NCBI GenBank assembly: GCA_041879295.1
Contig: CP047152.1
Coordinates: 3,415,501-3,479,500 of the forward strand
Reading direction: 5' to 3'
DNA from: Pseudomonas putida
GTDB lineage: Bacteria; Pseudomonadota; Gammaproteobacteria; Pseudomonadales; Pseudomonadaceae
Length of the DNA stretch: 64,000 nucleotides
The notes beneath the pieces are model-generated. The model was not told the origin of the DNA and did not search any database. It saw nothing but the letters and a program-made list of their open reading frames with translations. The stretch's first letter is position 1, and every line of letters starts with the position of its first letter. This document shows, in pieces, positions 56,448-64,000 of this stretch. The position numbers and the translations under genes are program-made.

Positions 56448-58202
56448 GTGTCACACACTACATCCCCCGCCGCGCACAAGCGCGTGGACTGGGCCGGCTT
56501 GGGCTGGCTCTTGCTGTTCTTCTGGTATTTCTCCGGCGTAACCCAGGCGTTACTGCTGTTCAGCGGGACTACCGGCTTCGCCGGTTTTCGCGATGCGCTA
56601 TTTCTCAGCAGCCTGTGGCTGGCACCCGTCCTGTTGCTGCCGCGCTTCACCCGCGCCACCGCGGCAATCATCGGCCTGGTGCTGTGGGCTGCATCGCTGG
56701 TGGGCCTGAGCTACTTCGGCATTTATCGCCAGGAGTTTTCACAAAGCGTCATCTTTGTGATGTTCGAGTCCAACACCGCCGAGGCCGGTGAGTACTTCAG
56801 CCAATACTTCAGCGTGGGGCTGGGCCTGGCACTGGTGCTATACACGCTGGTTGCGGTACTGCTTTGGCGGCGCGTGCGCCCGGTCAGCCTGCCGCTGCGC
56901 AGCCGCCTGCCGGTGGTCGTGCTATTGCTGGTGGCCAACCTGGTGTGGCCGTTCTACAAGCAGATGGTCACCCAGGAACGCAACTTCGCCGATGCGCTCG
57001 AAAAAGTGCAGCAGCGCATGGAACCGGCCGTACCTTGGCAGTTGCTGGTCGGCTACCGCCAGTATCGCCAACAGCTGGACAACATGCAGAAGCTGCTGGC
57101 CCAGAATGCCGCATTGCCACCGCTGCAAAACCTGCGTGACAGCAGTGGCAAGGCGCCACGCACCCTGGTACTGGTGCTGGGCGAGTCGACTACCCGCGAG
57201 CACATGCACCTGTATGGCTATAACCGCGACACCACGCCCAACCTCGACGCGCTGGCCGCCAGTGACAAGGGCCTGACCGTGTTCCGCGACGTAGTATCGC
57301 CGCGCCCCTACACCATCGAAGTGATGCAGCAGATCCTCACGTTCGGCGACGAGCAGAACCCGGACCGCTTCCTCAGCGCCCCATCGCTGATCAACCTGAT
57401 GAAACAGGCAGGCTACAAGACCTTCTGGATCACCAACCAGCAGACCATGACCAAGCGCAACACCATGCTTACCACCTTCTCGCAGCAGACGGACGCGCCG
57501 GTGTACCTGAACAACCAGCGCAACCAGAATGCCAGCCAGTACGATGACGTGGTGCTGGCACCGTTCGAGAAAGCCCTGCAAGACCCTGCGCCCAACAAAT
57601 TCATCATCGTGCACTTGCTGGGCACGCACATGGACTACCGCTACCGCTACCCGGACGACTACGCGCACTTCAACGACAGGCAGGGCGTGCCAGGCACGCT
57701 GACGGCGGACCAGGTAGAAACCTATAACTTCTATGACAACGCGGTGCGCTACAACGACTATGTGGTGTCGACCCTGATCAAGCGTTATTCGGCAGGCAAC
57801 CCCAATGGGTTCCTGATGTACCTGTCCGATCATGGTGAAGACGTGTACAGCTCCGGTGACCACGACCGCCTGGGGCGCAACGAAGGCGCACCAACCCGGC
57901 CGATGTATACCATTCCGTTCCTGCTGTGGACCTCGCCTAGCTGGCAGGCCGACCACCCGCGTGACTTGCAGGCAATGGCCAACCGCCCGTACAGCAGCTC
58001 ACACCTGATTCACACCCTGTCTGACCTGGCCGGGTTGAGTTATGACCTCTATGAACCGGCCAAGAGCCTGGTCAGCCCACAGTTCTTGGTAGCGCCACGC
58101 TGGATCGGCGACCCATACCGCAAGGATGGCTTGCGCGAGTTCGATCAGCTACCGCGGGACAAGGCCGACGGGGTGCAGGAAACAGCCAGCACCCGGCAGT
58201 AA
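56448..58202 (+). CDS. cptA: phosphoethanolamine transferase CptA
   Basis: 584-aa inner-membrane enzyme with four or five N-terminal TM helices (to about residue 175) and a periplasmic alkaline-phosphatase-like domain. Catalytic features: LVLGESTTREHMHLYGYNRDTTPNLD-type block (LGESTTREHMHLYGY), the nucleophile region SPRPYTIEVMQQILTFGD and the metal site YLSDHGEDVYSSGDHDRLGRNEG. It transfers phosphoethanolamine from phosphatidylethanolamine to LPS core heptose and affects polymyxin resistance. A GTG start is used, with GAGG upstream. It is followed by the convergent pqi operon. Confidence 0.92.
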   Translation: MSHTTSPAAHKRVDWAGLGWLLLFFWYFSGVTQALLLFSGTTGFAGFRDALFLSSLWLAPVLLLPRFTRATAAIIGLVLWAASLVGLSYFGIYRQEFSQSVIFVMFESNTAEAGEYFSQYFSVGLGLALVLYTLVAVLLWRRVRPVSLPLRSRLPVVVLLLVANLVWPFYKQMVTQERNFADALEKVQQRMEPAVPWQLLVGYRQYRQQLDNMQKLLAQNAALPPLQNLRDSSGKAPRTLVLVLGESTTREHMHLYGYNRDTTPNLDALAASDKGLTVFRDVVSPRPYTIEVMQQILTFGDEQNPDRFLSAPSLINLMKQAGYKTFWITNQQTMTKRNTMLTTFSQQTDAPVYLNNQRNQNASQYDDVVLAPFEKALQDPAPNKFIIVHLLGTHMDYRYRYPDDYAHFNDRQGVPGTLTADQVETYNFYDNAVRYNDYVVSTLIKRYSAGNPNGFLMYLSDHGEDVYSSGDHDRLGRNEGAPTRPMYTIPFLLWTSPSWQADHPRDLQAMANRPYSSSHLIHTLSDLAGLSYDLYEPAKSLVSPQFLVAPRWIGDPYRKDGLREFDQLPRDKADGVQETASTRQ

Positions 58203-58214
58203 TGAGGCCACGGG

Positions 58215-58745
58215 TCATGCAGGGCAGCTTCCCTGCCGGGCACTCCCCCGCACCGCCTCGGCCAACTTGCGCAGGTTGGCCTGGTGCGCAATCACCAGGC
58301 TGGTGATGCTGTTGTCCGCGGCAGTCTGCACCGACGTACGGCAGGTCAACTCGGCCTGCCCTTCCTGCTTGAGGCGCCACACGGCCTCCAGCGAGGCGTA
58401 GCGCCCTGGTACCGTGTCGAAGCGCTGCACATCCACCCGCAGCGACGCCTTGCCACCGCCCGCCGGGCCGCCCAACTGGTCCTGCAGGGCGCTGCGGAAT
58501 TCATCCACCAGGTTGGCGCCCCACCATTCCGTCTCCAGGATGGCCAGGCCGCTCTGCCCTTGCCGCACCACCAACTGTGGGCGGTCGACCTGGGGCGGCA
58601 CAGCCACCCTGACTACCTGTATGCGCTGGCCGCTGCCACGCACCGGTTCGCTCGGTACCAGCGTGTGGTAGTTGTTCGGCGTACTGCTGCAGCCCCCGAG
58701 CCACACCAGCAGGCTGGCCACACATACATTGCGCAGTCGTTGCAT
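58215..58745 (-). CDS. pqiC: PqiC-like outer-membrane lipoprotein
   Basis: 176-aa lipoprotein, lipobox LLVWLGGCSS (Cys at about residue 19). It is the ABC-transport auxiliary lipoprotein of the Pqi system: YHTLVPSEPVRGSGQRIQVVRVAVPPQVDRPQLVVRQG and EWWGANLVDEFRSALQ. PqiC rings on the outer membrane join the PqiB tube for lipid transport between membranes. It is the last gene of the minus-strand operon, 11 bp after pqiB. Confidence 0.88.
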   Translation of the reverse strand: MQRLRNVCVASLLVWLGGCSSTPNNYHTLVPSEPVRGSGQRIQVVRVAVPPQVDRPQLVVRQGQSGLAILETEWWGANLVDEFRSALQDQLGGPAGGGKASLRVDVQRFDTVPGRYASLEAVWRLKQEGQAELTCRTSVQTAADNSITSLVIAHQANLRKLAEAVRGSARQGSCPA

Positions 58746-58756
58746 CGGCTGTCTCC

Positions 58757-60400
58757 TCAGGGTTCAAGGTCTGCGGCCCCGGCCGCTTTCGGCCGGCCAC
58801 GAATCAGCGACTCGGGGTGGCGGCCCAGGTAATCGGCAAGGTCACGTAGCGAACGCGACATGCGCTCCAGCTCGTCCAGTGTTTCGCTCATTCGCTGGCG
58901 CTGTGGCGAGTCTTCGGAAATGGCCGAGTTGGCCGTACGCAGGGTCTTGTGCACCTCGTCCAGCGCCACGTTCACGTCCGGCAGTGTCTGGCCATTGAAC
59001 TGCCTGAGGCTGGCGCGCAGCTCACGCAGGCTGCCGTCCAGGTTACCGGCGATGCTTTCCAGCGGCAGCTTGGCAATGCGCTCCACTACCCGCTGCAACT
59101 GTTCCTGCAACTGCTCAAGGCTGCCGGGCAGCGTCGGGATCGTGATGGGATTGGCAGCCATGTCGAAGGTCACCTTGGGTGCATCCGGGTAGAAATCCAG
59201 CGAAATAAACATCTGCCCGGTGATCAGGTTGCCGCTACGCGCCTGGGCCCGCAGCCCATGTTCGACAAAAGTGCCAATCAGTTTCCGCGCACCTTCCAGA
59301 TCGCCCTCGGTGTGCTTGAACACTGCCAGCATCTTGCGGTGCACCGGCCCCAGCCGCTGGGGGTAGATCACCGCATCGACCACTACCGGAAAGGTCTGCC
59401 GCGCAGCATCGTAGTCAAGCTGGATCGAGGTGACCCGGCCAAACTCCACACCCTTGAACTCCACTGGCGCCCCCACCGACAGGCCACGCATGGCCTGGTC
59501 GAAGCGCAACTGCAGGTACTGCGCCTGGCCATGCGGAGGCGACAGCGCCATGTCGCGGTCGGCGAATAGCTGGAAGCGGGCCTGGTCGGCAGCAGGCTCG
59601 GCTTGCGCCGCAAAATCGGGCGAGCCGAAGGCCAGCCCGCCCACCAGAATCGACGACAGCGATTCGGTATCGACCTTCAGGCCATTGGCTCCGATCTGCA
59701 TGTCGATGCCACTGGCATTCCAGAAGCGCGTGTCAGCAGTGACGAACGTGTCGTAGGGCGCCTGCACGAATACGCCAATCTCTACCCCCTTGCCATCGTC
59801 CTGGAGCGCAAAGGACACCACTTCGCCAACCGGGATCTTGCGGTAGTAGATCGAAGAGCCGATATCCAGCGAGCCCAGGTCGCTGGCGACAAGAACAAAA
59901 CGCTTGCCCTTTTCGTCATAGGTGATCGGCGGAGGCAGCTCCAGGCCGACAAAGGACTTTTCCGGCACTTTCGACTCGCCGGAATCGGCCCCGATGAAAC
60001 TGCCCGAAAGCAACGTGTCCACCCCGGAAACCCCGCCGACACCGATGCGCGGTCGCACCACCCAGAAGCGCGCCCCTTGGGTAGCAAACGAACGGGCATC
60101 GTTGGAAAGCTGAACCTTGGCCACCACACTCTTCTTGTCGTCGGCCAAGTCCACCGTGGTCACTTCGCCGATCACCACGCTGCGGTATTTTACCTGGGTC
60201 TTGTGCGCCACCAATCCCTCGCCGCTGTGGAAAGAAATGGTGATCACCGGCCCTTGCTGCATCCAGTTGCGCACCACCAGCGAAGCGCCGATCAGGATCG
60301 CCAGGATCGGCACGATCCATACCAGCGACACACTCCAACGTCGGGTGCGCACTTCAACCTGCCCAGGGCCCTCGCGCTTGTCAGTCTGTTGCCCCATCAA
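58757..60400 (-). CDS. pqiB: intermembrane transport protein PqiB
   Basis: 547-aa protein with one N-terminal TM (VSLVWIVPILAILIGASLVV) and three MCE/MlaD domains in tandem: TISFHSGEGLVAHKTQVKYR, IYYRKIPVGEVVSFALQDD, and LSVGAPVEFKGVEFGRVTSI. A long coiled C-terminus follows (LEQLQEQLQRVVERIAKLP and DELERMSRSLRDLADYL). PqiB forms a periplasm-spanning tunnel for lipids. The start overlaps pqiA2 by ATGA (60397-60400), supporting an operon. Confidence 0.92.
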   Translation of the reverse strand: MMGQQTDKREGPGQVEVRTRRWSVSLVWIVPILAILIGASLVVRNWMQQGPVITISFHSGEGLVAHKTQVKYRSVVIGEVTTVDLADDKKSVVAKVQLSNDARSFATQGARFWVVRPRIGVGGVSGVDTLLSGSFIGADSGESKVPEKSFVGLELPPPITYDEKGKRFVLVASDLGSLDIGSSIYYRKIPVGEVVSFALQDDGKGVEIGVFVQAPYDTFVTADTRFWNASGIDMQIGANGLKVDTESLSSILVGGLAFGSPDFAAQAEPAADQARFQLFADRDMALSPPHGQAQYLQLRFDQAMRGLSVGAPVEFKGVEFGRVTSIQLDYDAARQTFPVVVDAVIYPQRLGPVHRKMLAVFKHTEGDLEGARKLIGTFVEHGLRAQARSGNLITGQMFISLDFYPDAPKVTFDMAANPITIPTLPGSLEQLQEQLQRVVERIAKLPLESIAGNLDGSLRELRASLRQFNGQTLPDVNVALDEVHKTLRTANSAISEDSPQRQRMSETLDELERMSRSLRDLADYLGRHPESLIRGRPKAAGAADLEP

Positions 60401-61026
60401 TGCGGCCTCCCCTCGTTGGCATGGCTATCCCAGATCAAGCGTGGATCAAAGCTCATCGCAGAGAACATGGTCAGCACCACCACCATGCCAAAAAACAAGA
60501 TGCCCACGCGCGGCTCGATGGTGCCCAGCCCGCGCAGTTGCACCAGCGCAGCCACCAACGCCACTACCATCACATCGAGCATGGACCAGTAACCGATCAG
60601 CTCGACGAAGCGATACAACTGCGAACGCTGCCGGCAGGCCCAGGAAGAACCACGCTGGGCAGTGAACAGCAGCAGGCCAAGGGACAAGAACTTGATGGCA
60701 GGCACACCCACGCTGGCGATGAAGATGATCAGCGCGATGTCCCAGGCCCCGGCTTCCCAGAACTCCAGCACGCCACCGCCAATGGTGCTGTCTGTACCAC
60801 TGCCGAGCATTTCGGTGTGCATCACCGGCAGCAGGTTGGCGGGGATGTAGAAAACCAGGGCTGCCAGCAGAAACGCCCAGCCACGGCTGATGGCATTGGC
60901 CTTGCGCCGGTGAATGACGGCGCCGCAACGGTCGCAGGTGTGCGCGCCACTGCGCGTGTCGCAGGCCTGGCCACAGCCATGGCACAGACACAAGCCAAGG
61001 TCGTGCGCATTGGCTGGAGTAGTCAT
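60397..61026 (-). CDS. pqiA2: PqiA second-domain protein
   Basis: 209-aa membrane protein equal to one PqiA repeat. A zinc ribbon of four cysteines (CLCHGCGQACD, HTCDRCGAVIHRRK) precedes four TM helices. The start MTTPANAH overlaps the upstream stop by ATGA. In E. coli PqiA both repeats are in one ~417-aa chain; here they are two ORFs. The symbol follows the arrangement only and is not a verified locus name. Confidence 0.85.
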   Translation of the reverse strand: MTTPANAHDLGLCLCHGCGQACDTRSGAHTCDRCGAVIHRRKANAISRGWAFLLAALVFYIPANLLPVMHTEMLGSGTDSTIGGGVLEFWEAGAWDIALIIFIASVGVPAIKFLSLGLLLFTAQRGSSWACRQRSQLYRFVELIGYWSMLDVMVVALVAALVQLRGLGTIEPRVGILFFGMVVVLTMFSAMSFDPRLIWDSHANEGRPH

Positions 61027-61619
61027 ACCTGTTCCCACAAGTCGCGGATGTCCTTGCCGGCAATGTGGATGATCAACATGCTAAGCGCAGCCAGGGCCAG
61101 CAGGCCGATACCGGGGATCACATCGAGCAGCCCCGCCAGCTTGATCACCGCCACCATCGCCCCCAGCAGACACACCTCCAGCATGCTCCAGGGCCGCAGG
61201 CTTTCCAGGCCACGCATGCACAAGGCGAAACCGGGGGCACGCTGGCCGGCAAGGGCAAAACTCAACACCCAGCACAACAAGGCAATTTGCAGCAGCGGCG
61301 CAAAAATGATCGATAGCGCCATGACCAGGGCGATGAAGGTGATACTGCCGTGACTGAGGATCTGCACGGCGTCCCACAACGTGGCCGAGTGGGTCAGCCC
61401 CTGCATGCCGATGGTCATGACCGGGTAATAGTTGGCGAATACCAGCAGGACGCCGCCCGTCACACTCAATGCCAGCCGCTGCTCAATGGTCAGTGACCTG
61501 TGCCGGTACAGCACGCCGCCACAGCGCTGGCAAAGGGCACGTTGATGTTTGAGCAGTGGTGCCCGGTGGTACACCGTGTCGCAATACTCGCAGATGATCA
61601 GATCTTGCGTCTGGCTCAT
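61023..61619 (-). CDS. pqiA1: PqiA first-domain protein
   Basis: 198-aa membrane protein with the first PqiA repeat: zinc-ribbon cysteines in CEYCDTVYH and RALCQRCGGVLYR, four TM helices and the conserved NYYPVMTIGMQG after TM1. Membrane partner of PqiB that probably supplies or energises lipid entry. It is the first gene of the operon; the promoter should lie between 61620 and 61770. The split form is common in Pseudomonas. Confidence 0.85.
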   Translation of the reverse strand: MSQTQDLIICEYCDTVYHRAPLLKHQRALCQRCGGVLYRHRSLTIEQRLALSVTGGVLLVFANYYPVMTIGMQGLTHSATLWDAVQILSHGSITFIALVMALSIIFAPLLQIALLCWVLSFALAGQRAPGFALCMRGLESLRPWSMLEVCLLGAMVAVIKLAGLLDVIPGIGLLALAALSMLIIHIAGKDIRDLWEQV

Positions 61620-61769
61620 GTCTTGCCCACAGGAAGCCTTGCATCAGGCCAAGAGGCTAATCGGAACGGCGTCTGATATCCGGTGTAGCCTATCTGGGCA
61701 AAACTTCCATCACCGCGTCAAAGGCGAACTATCCTGTGGGGCGGGCTTTTCGCCCGGTGGAGGTGTGCC

Positions 61770-62240
61770 ATGCGTACGTTCACGTGGAGTTACCTGTTGC
61801 TGCTGTGCGCAGCATCGGCCGCCCAGGCGCAGTCGGTGGTGCCGCTCAAGGGTCAGAGCAGCCAGCAGATGCAACTGGATATCAACGATTGCAATACCGT
61901 CGCCACCAATGCCGCAAACGGCACGGCGACGTCCAGCGACCCACATGTCGGTGGCCGGGTTCGCGGTGCAACTGCGGGTGCGGCCGCCGGTGCTGTAGGC
62001 GCGCAGGTGCGCGGCAACCAGCATGACGCGCTGTATGACCGGGTGGGTGACGATGCCAAGCAGCAATACCGGCAGAACCGTGCCGGCGAAGCAGCCGCCG
62101 CCGGGGCCGCGGTCGGTGGCATGCGCCAGCGTCAGGACCGGCGCCAGGACAGGCGCGGCCAGGACGAGGCAAAAACCCAGGCCCATGCCAGTGCCTACAG
62201 CGGTTGCCTGCAGGGGCGCGGCTATCAGGTCAACCCCTGA
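61770..62240 (+). CDS. exported glycine-zipper protein (YMGG-like)
   Basis: 156-aa secreted or envelope protein with a Sec signal peptide ending SAAQAQS. It contains glycine-zipper segments: GGRVRGATAGAAAGAVGAQVRG and AGEAAAAGAAVGGM. A basic RQRQDRRQDRRGQDEA stretch follows. The final GCLQGRGYQVNP and a cysteine in INDCNTVA could pair as a disulfide. Related to YMGG-type glycine-zipper proteins, which associate with the outer membrane; function unknown. Confidence 0.78.
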   Translation: MRTFTWSYLLLLCAASAAQAQSVVPLKGQSSQQMQLDINDCNTVATNAANGTATSSDPHVGGRVRGATAGAAAGAVGAQVRGNQHDALYDRVGDDAKQQYRQNRAGEAAAAGAAVGGMRQRQDRRQDRRGQDEAKTQAHASAYSGCLQGRGYQVNP

Positions 62241-62247
62241 GCAATGC

Positions 62248-62283
62248 CACGCCATGCGCCTCCTGCCGGGGAAGCATGGCGTG
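62248..62283. terminator. bidirectional hairpin
   Basis: CACGCCATGC (62248-62257) and GCATGGCGTG (62274-62283) form a perfect 10-bp stem between the convergent glycine-zipper and LysR genes. Confidence 0.65.
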
Positions 62284-62284
62284 C

Positions 62285-63196
62285 TCAGTTCAGGAACTTC
62301 GCCAGCTCTTCCCGACAAAATTCCACGAACAACTGCGCCGGTTTGGTCAGCTGGACTCGCTTCAACCGCGCCGCAGCCAGCCCCGACAGCGCCACCGGCT
62401 CGGCAATGTCGAGCATTGCCAGGCGCTGGCCGTCATAGGTGTATTCCGAGTGCGGGCGGGTTACCAGCAACGAAAAACCGAAACCCTGACCCACCATTCC
62501 ACGCACCATCTCAATTGATGGCGAACTGAAGACAATGTTCGGTGCCAGGCCCATATCGTTGAACAGGCTGACGAAGTATGTGCGGCTAGGGGCCACGTCC
62601 AGCAGGATCATCGGTTCCGGGCACAGGTCGCGCAGCGAGACCTGGGCCTGGCCGGCAAAGCGGTGGTTCTCTGGTAGCAGCACATAGGGCTTCTGCGGCG
62701 GCATCAGAGGTTCGGCCTCAATGGTGCCGTCCAGGTCGTGGTCATAGAGAAACGCCAGGTCGAAGGTACCGGCGGTCAGGCCCTGGATCAGGTCCTGCTG
62801 TTCACCGTCACGCAGGCGAATGTCCACACCCGGGTAACGCTGGCGAAAACCGGCTATCAGGCGAGGCAGGTACAGCGGTGCCACGGTTTCGAAACAGCCG
62901 ATGTCGATTTGCCCGGCGACGGTATCGTTGTCGGCCAGGGCGTTCTGTTCGAACTCATGGGCCATCTGCAGCAGCGACTTGGTCTTGGCGTAGAAGCGTT
63001 TGCCGCTGGGCGTCAATGACACGCCCTGGGCGTGGTGGCGGATGAATAGCTGTACACCGAAACTTTCCTCCAGACTCTTGATAGCCGTGGAGATGGACGG
63101 CTGGGCGATATACAGCTGGCGTGACGCTTCGGCCACACTGCCCGCTTCCACGGTGGTGACGAAGTACTTCAGTTGTCGCAAGGTATAAGCAGCCAC
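62285..63196 (-). CDS. LysR-family transcription regulator
   Basis: 303-aa regulator. A GTG start at 63196 is preferred because AGAGAGG lies 6 nt upstream; the longer ATG frame to 63244 lacks a site. N-terminal HTH: LRQLKYFVTTVEAGSVAEASRQLYIAQPSISTAIKSLEE, then effector domain of the aromatic-acid group (DLAFLYDHDL, LPENHRFAG, LDVAPSRTYFVSLF). The target is not visible in the window. Confidence 0.87.
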   Translation of the reverse strand: MAAYTLRQLKYFVTTVEAGSVAEASRQLYIAQPSISTAIKSLEESFGVQLFIRHHAQGVSLTPSGKRFYAKTKSLLQMAHEFEQNALADNDTVAGQIDIGCFETVAPLYLPRLIAGFRQRYPGVDIRLRDGEQQDLIQGLTAGTFDLAFLYDHDLDGTIEAEPLMPPQKPYVLLPENHRFAGQAQVSLRDLCPEPMILLDVAPSRTYFVSLFNDMGLAPNIVFSSPSIEMVRGMVGQGFGFSLLVTRPHSEYTYDGQRLAMLDIAEPVALSGLAAARLKRVQLTKPAQLFVEFCREELAKFLN

Positions 63197-63346
63197 AGGG
63201 TACCTCTCTGACGCTGGTCTGGGCAGACTGGGATCGTGCCTCACACTTTACCCTTGGCTATAGCTGAGCGGGCGCTGAGCGCTGAAGGATTTACCTATAC
63301 CTTGAACAGTTTTTTTGTATGGGCCGGGTTGCCCCGGCCCGGTGCA

Positions 63347-63532
63347 TCACTCAAACCCGGGGTTCGCCCGAATGCAGTCGTCACCAATCTGCTTGTACCC
63401 CGACTCACAGGGCATTCCGCAAACTGGAGCCGCGCCGCGCTTACGCCGGGACAGCGTTGCAGGCGGCTCAGTGGTATCTGCCTGATCCTCATCATCGACG
63501 TCTGGCAGGTCTTTCATCGGTTCTTCTTGCAT
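63347..63532 (-). CDS. small acidic/cysteine-containing protein of unknown function
   Basis: 61-aa product beginning MQEEPMKDLPDVDDEDQ, an acidic head, then TLSRRKRGAAPVCGMPCESGYKQIGDDC with three cysteines and a C-terminal ANPGFE. AAGGAG lies 8 nt before the ATG, a good ribosome site. No recognised family. It reads opposite the VOC gene that follows and lies alone. The cysteine trio suggests a metal or redox role. Confidence 0.65.
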   Translation of the reverse strand: MQEEPMKDLPDVDDEDQADTTEPPATLSRRKRGAAPVCGMPCESGYKQIGDDCIRANPGFE

Positions 63533-63693
63533 GCATTTCACTCCTTGGTGGGTTGCTAAGGCCAGGCCAACGATAGGTCGTGCGTGCGCTGTCGCGCAGC
63601 TGGAAACAGGTCCCAGAGGCACTGCAGCCACTGGTCAAAAACGCCCGAGCGTCTTTACTGATAGTCATCGGCCCAGGCAAGCGGTGTGCGCTA

Positions 63694-64000
63694 ATGAAGA
63701 TCGTGGTCACCAGCATCCTCGTCGACGACCAGGCCAAGGCCCTGGCTTTCTACCACTACGTACTCGGTTTCGAGCCCAGACACGACATCCCCATGGGCCG
63801 GCACCGCTGGCTGACTCTGACTTCGCCCAACGACCCCAATGGCGTCGAACTGCTGCTGGAACCCGACGCGCATCCGGCAGCCAAGGTGTACAAGGCCGCG
63901 CTCAAGCAGGATGGCATCCCCGCCACCTCGTTCGGCGTGCGTGACATCCAGGCCGAATACATGCGGCTATGTGCAGCAGGTGTGAAGTTCATCCGGCCAC
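63694..64000 (+). CDS. VOC/glyoxalase-family protein, 5' part
   Basis: The first 102 codons are present; the gene runs out of the window. Start MKIVVTSILVDDQAKALAFYHYVLGFEP is the standard VOC beta-alpha-beta opening; PMGRHRWLTLTSPNDPNGVELLLEPD supplies the second strand with a conserved glutamate (metal-ligand position). VFVDDQ-type members include PhnB-like and bleomycin-resistance-like proteins with unknown substrates. No clear ribosome site precedes the ATG. Confidence 0.82.
   Translation, partial: MKIVVTSILVDDQAKALAFYHYVLGFEPRHDIPMGRHRWLTLTSPNDPNGVELLLEPDAHPAAKVYKAALKQDGIPATSFGVRDIQAEYMRLCAAGVKFIRP

Noticed and set aside
56922..57956. 344-aa minus frame inside cptA
   Set aside because: Antisense to a well-conserved enzyme, with no family features.

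Overview
The window is a high-GC Gammaproteobacterial chromosome segment that reads as a Pseudomonas of the P. putida group. The evidence is the overall codon usage, the REP-type palindromes with a TTCGCGGGC core, the galactarate/glucarate operon, the SpuC/KauB-type aminotransferase and dehydrogenase pair, the split pqiA genes and the CptA-type phosphoethanolamine transferase. No rRNA, tRNA, CRISPR array, integrase or transposase was seen.

Layout. 1-6.0 kb: end of kdgD, a GudP-type permease, garD, an alpha-ketoglutaric semialdehyde dehydrogenase and a FadR-type regulator, which together convert galactarate/glucarate to 2-oxoglutarate. 6.2-9.5 kb: small membrane and secreted proteins, a LysR regulator, and a divergent DMT exporter/MarR pair. 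9.6-19.0 kb: a tightly packed, unidirectional run of eight genes that looks like an undescribed secondary-metabolite cluster. It holds a FeeM-type N-acyl amino acid synthase, a methyltransferase, a VAO/PCMH-type flavin oxidase, an AlkC/AlkD-type HEAT-repeat protein, a peroxiredoxin-like protein, a flavin halogenase-like enzyme, an amidase-signature enzyme and a CPA2 antiporter. 19.0-22.0 kb: periplasmic and lipoprotein genes, including a PQQ-type sugar dehydrogenase.

22.3-31.7 kb is a tandem type VI secretion effector/immunity array: two full VasX-like toxins, each followed by its own DUF6708-like membrane protein, then a third unit whose toxin is reduced to its last ~140 residues joined to a normal N-terminus, and finally a PAAR tip protein. 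Toxin N-termini and immunity C-termini are almost identical between units. The toxin C-terminus plus immunity N-terminus differ, so the exchangeable part straddles the gene boundary.

31.8-43.7 kb: a catabolic locus with two IclR-type regulators and recognisable operators, a shikimate dehydrogenase-like enzyme, three ketosteroid-dehydrogenase-like flavoproteins, a NIPSNAP protein, an MFS transporter, a TIM-barrel isomerase/dehydratase and a Gfo/Idh/MocA oxidoreductase. I infer oxidation or aromatisation of a hydroaromatic (shikimate/quinate-like) or alicyclic acid.

43.8-64 kb: a large Cache/HD-GYP phosphodiesterase, an amine catabolism set (aldehyde dehydrogenase, aminotransferase, LuxR regulator, divergent APC permease), 8-oxoguanine deaminase, a GNAT enzyme, an orphan heme oxygenase, an Arg/Trp-rich exported protein, a DUF2986 mini-protein, cptA, the pqiAABC intermembrane lipid transport operon, a glycine-zipper protein, a LysR regulator, a 61-aa acidic protein and the start of a VOC-family protein cut by the window edge. 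All functions are read from sequence pattern and family knowledge; no searches were run.
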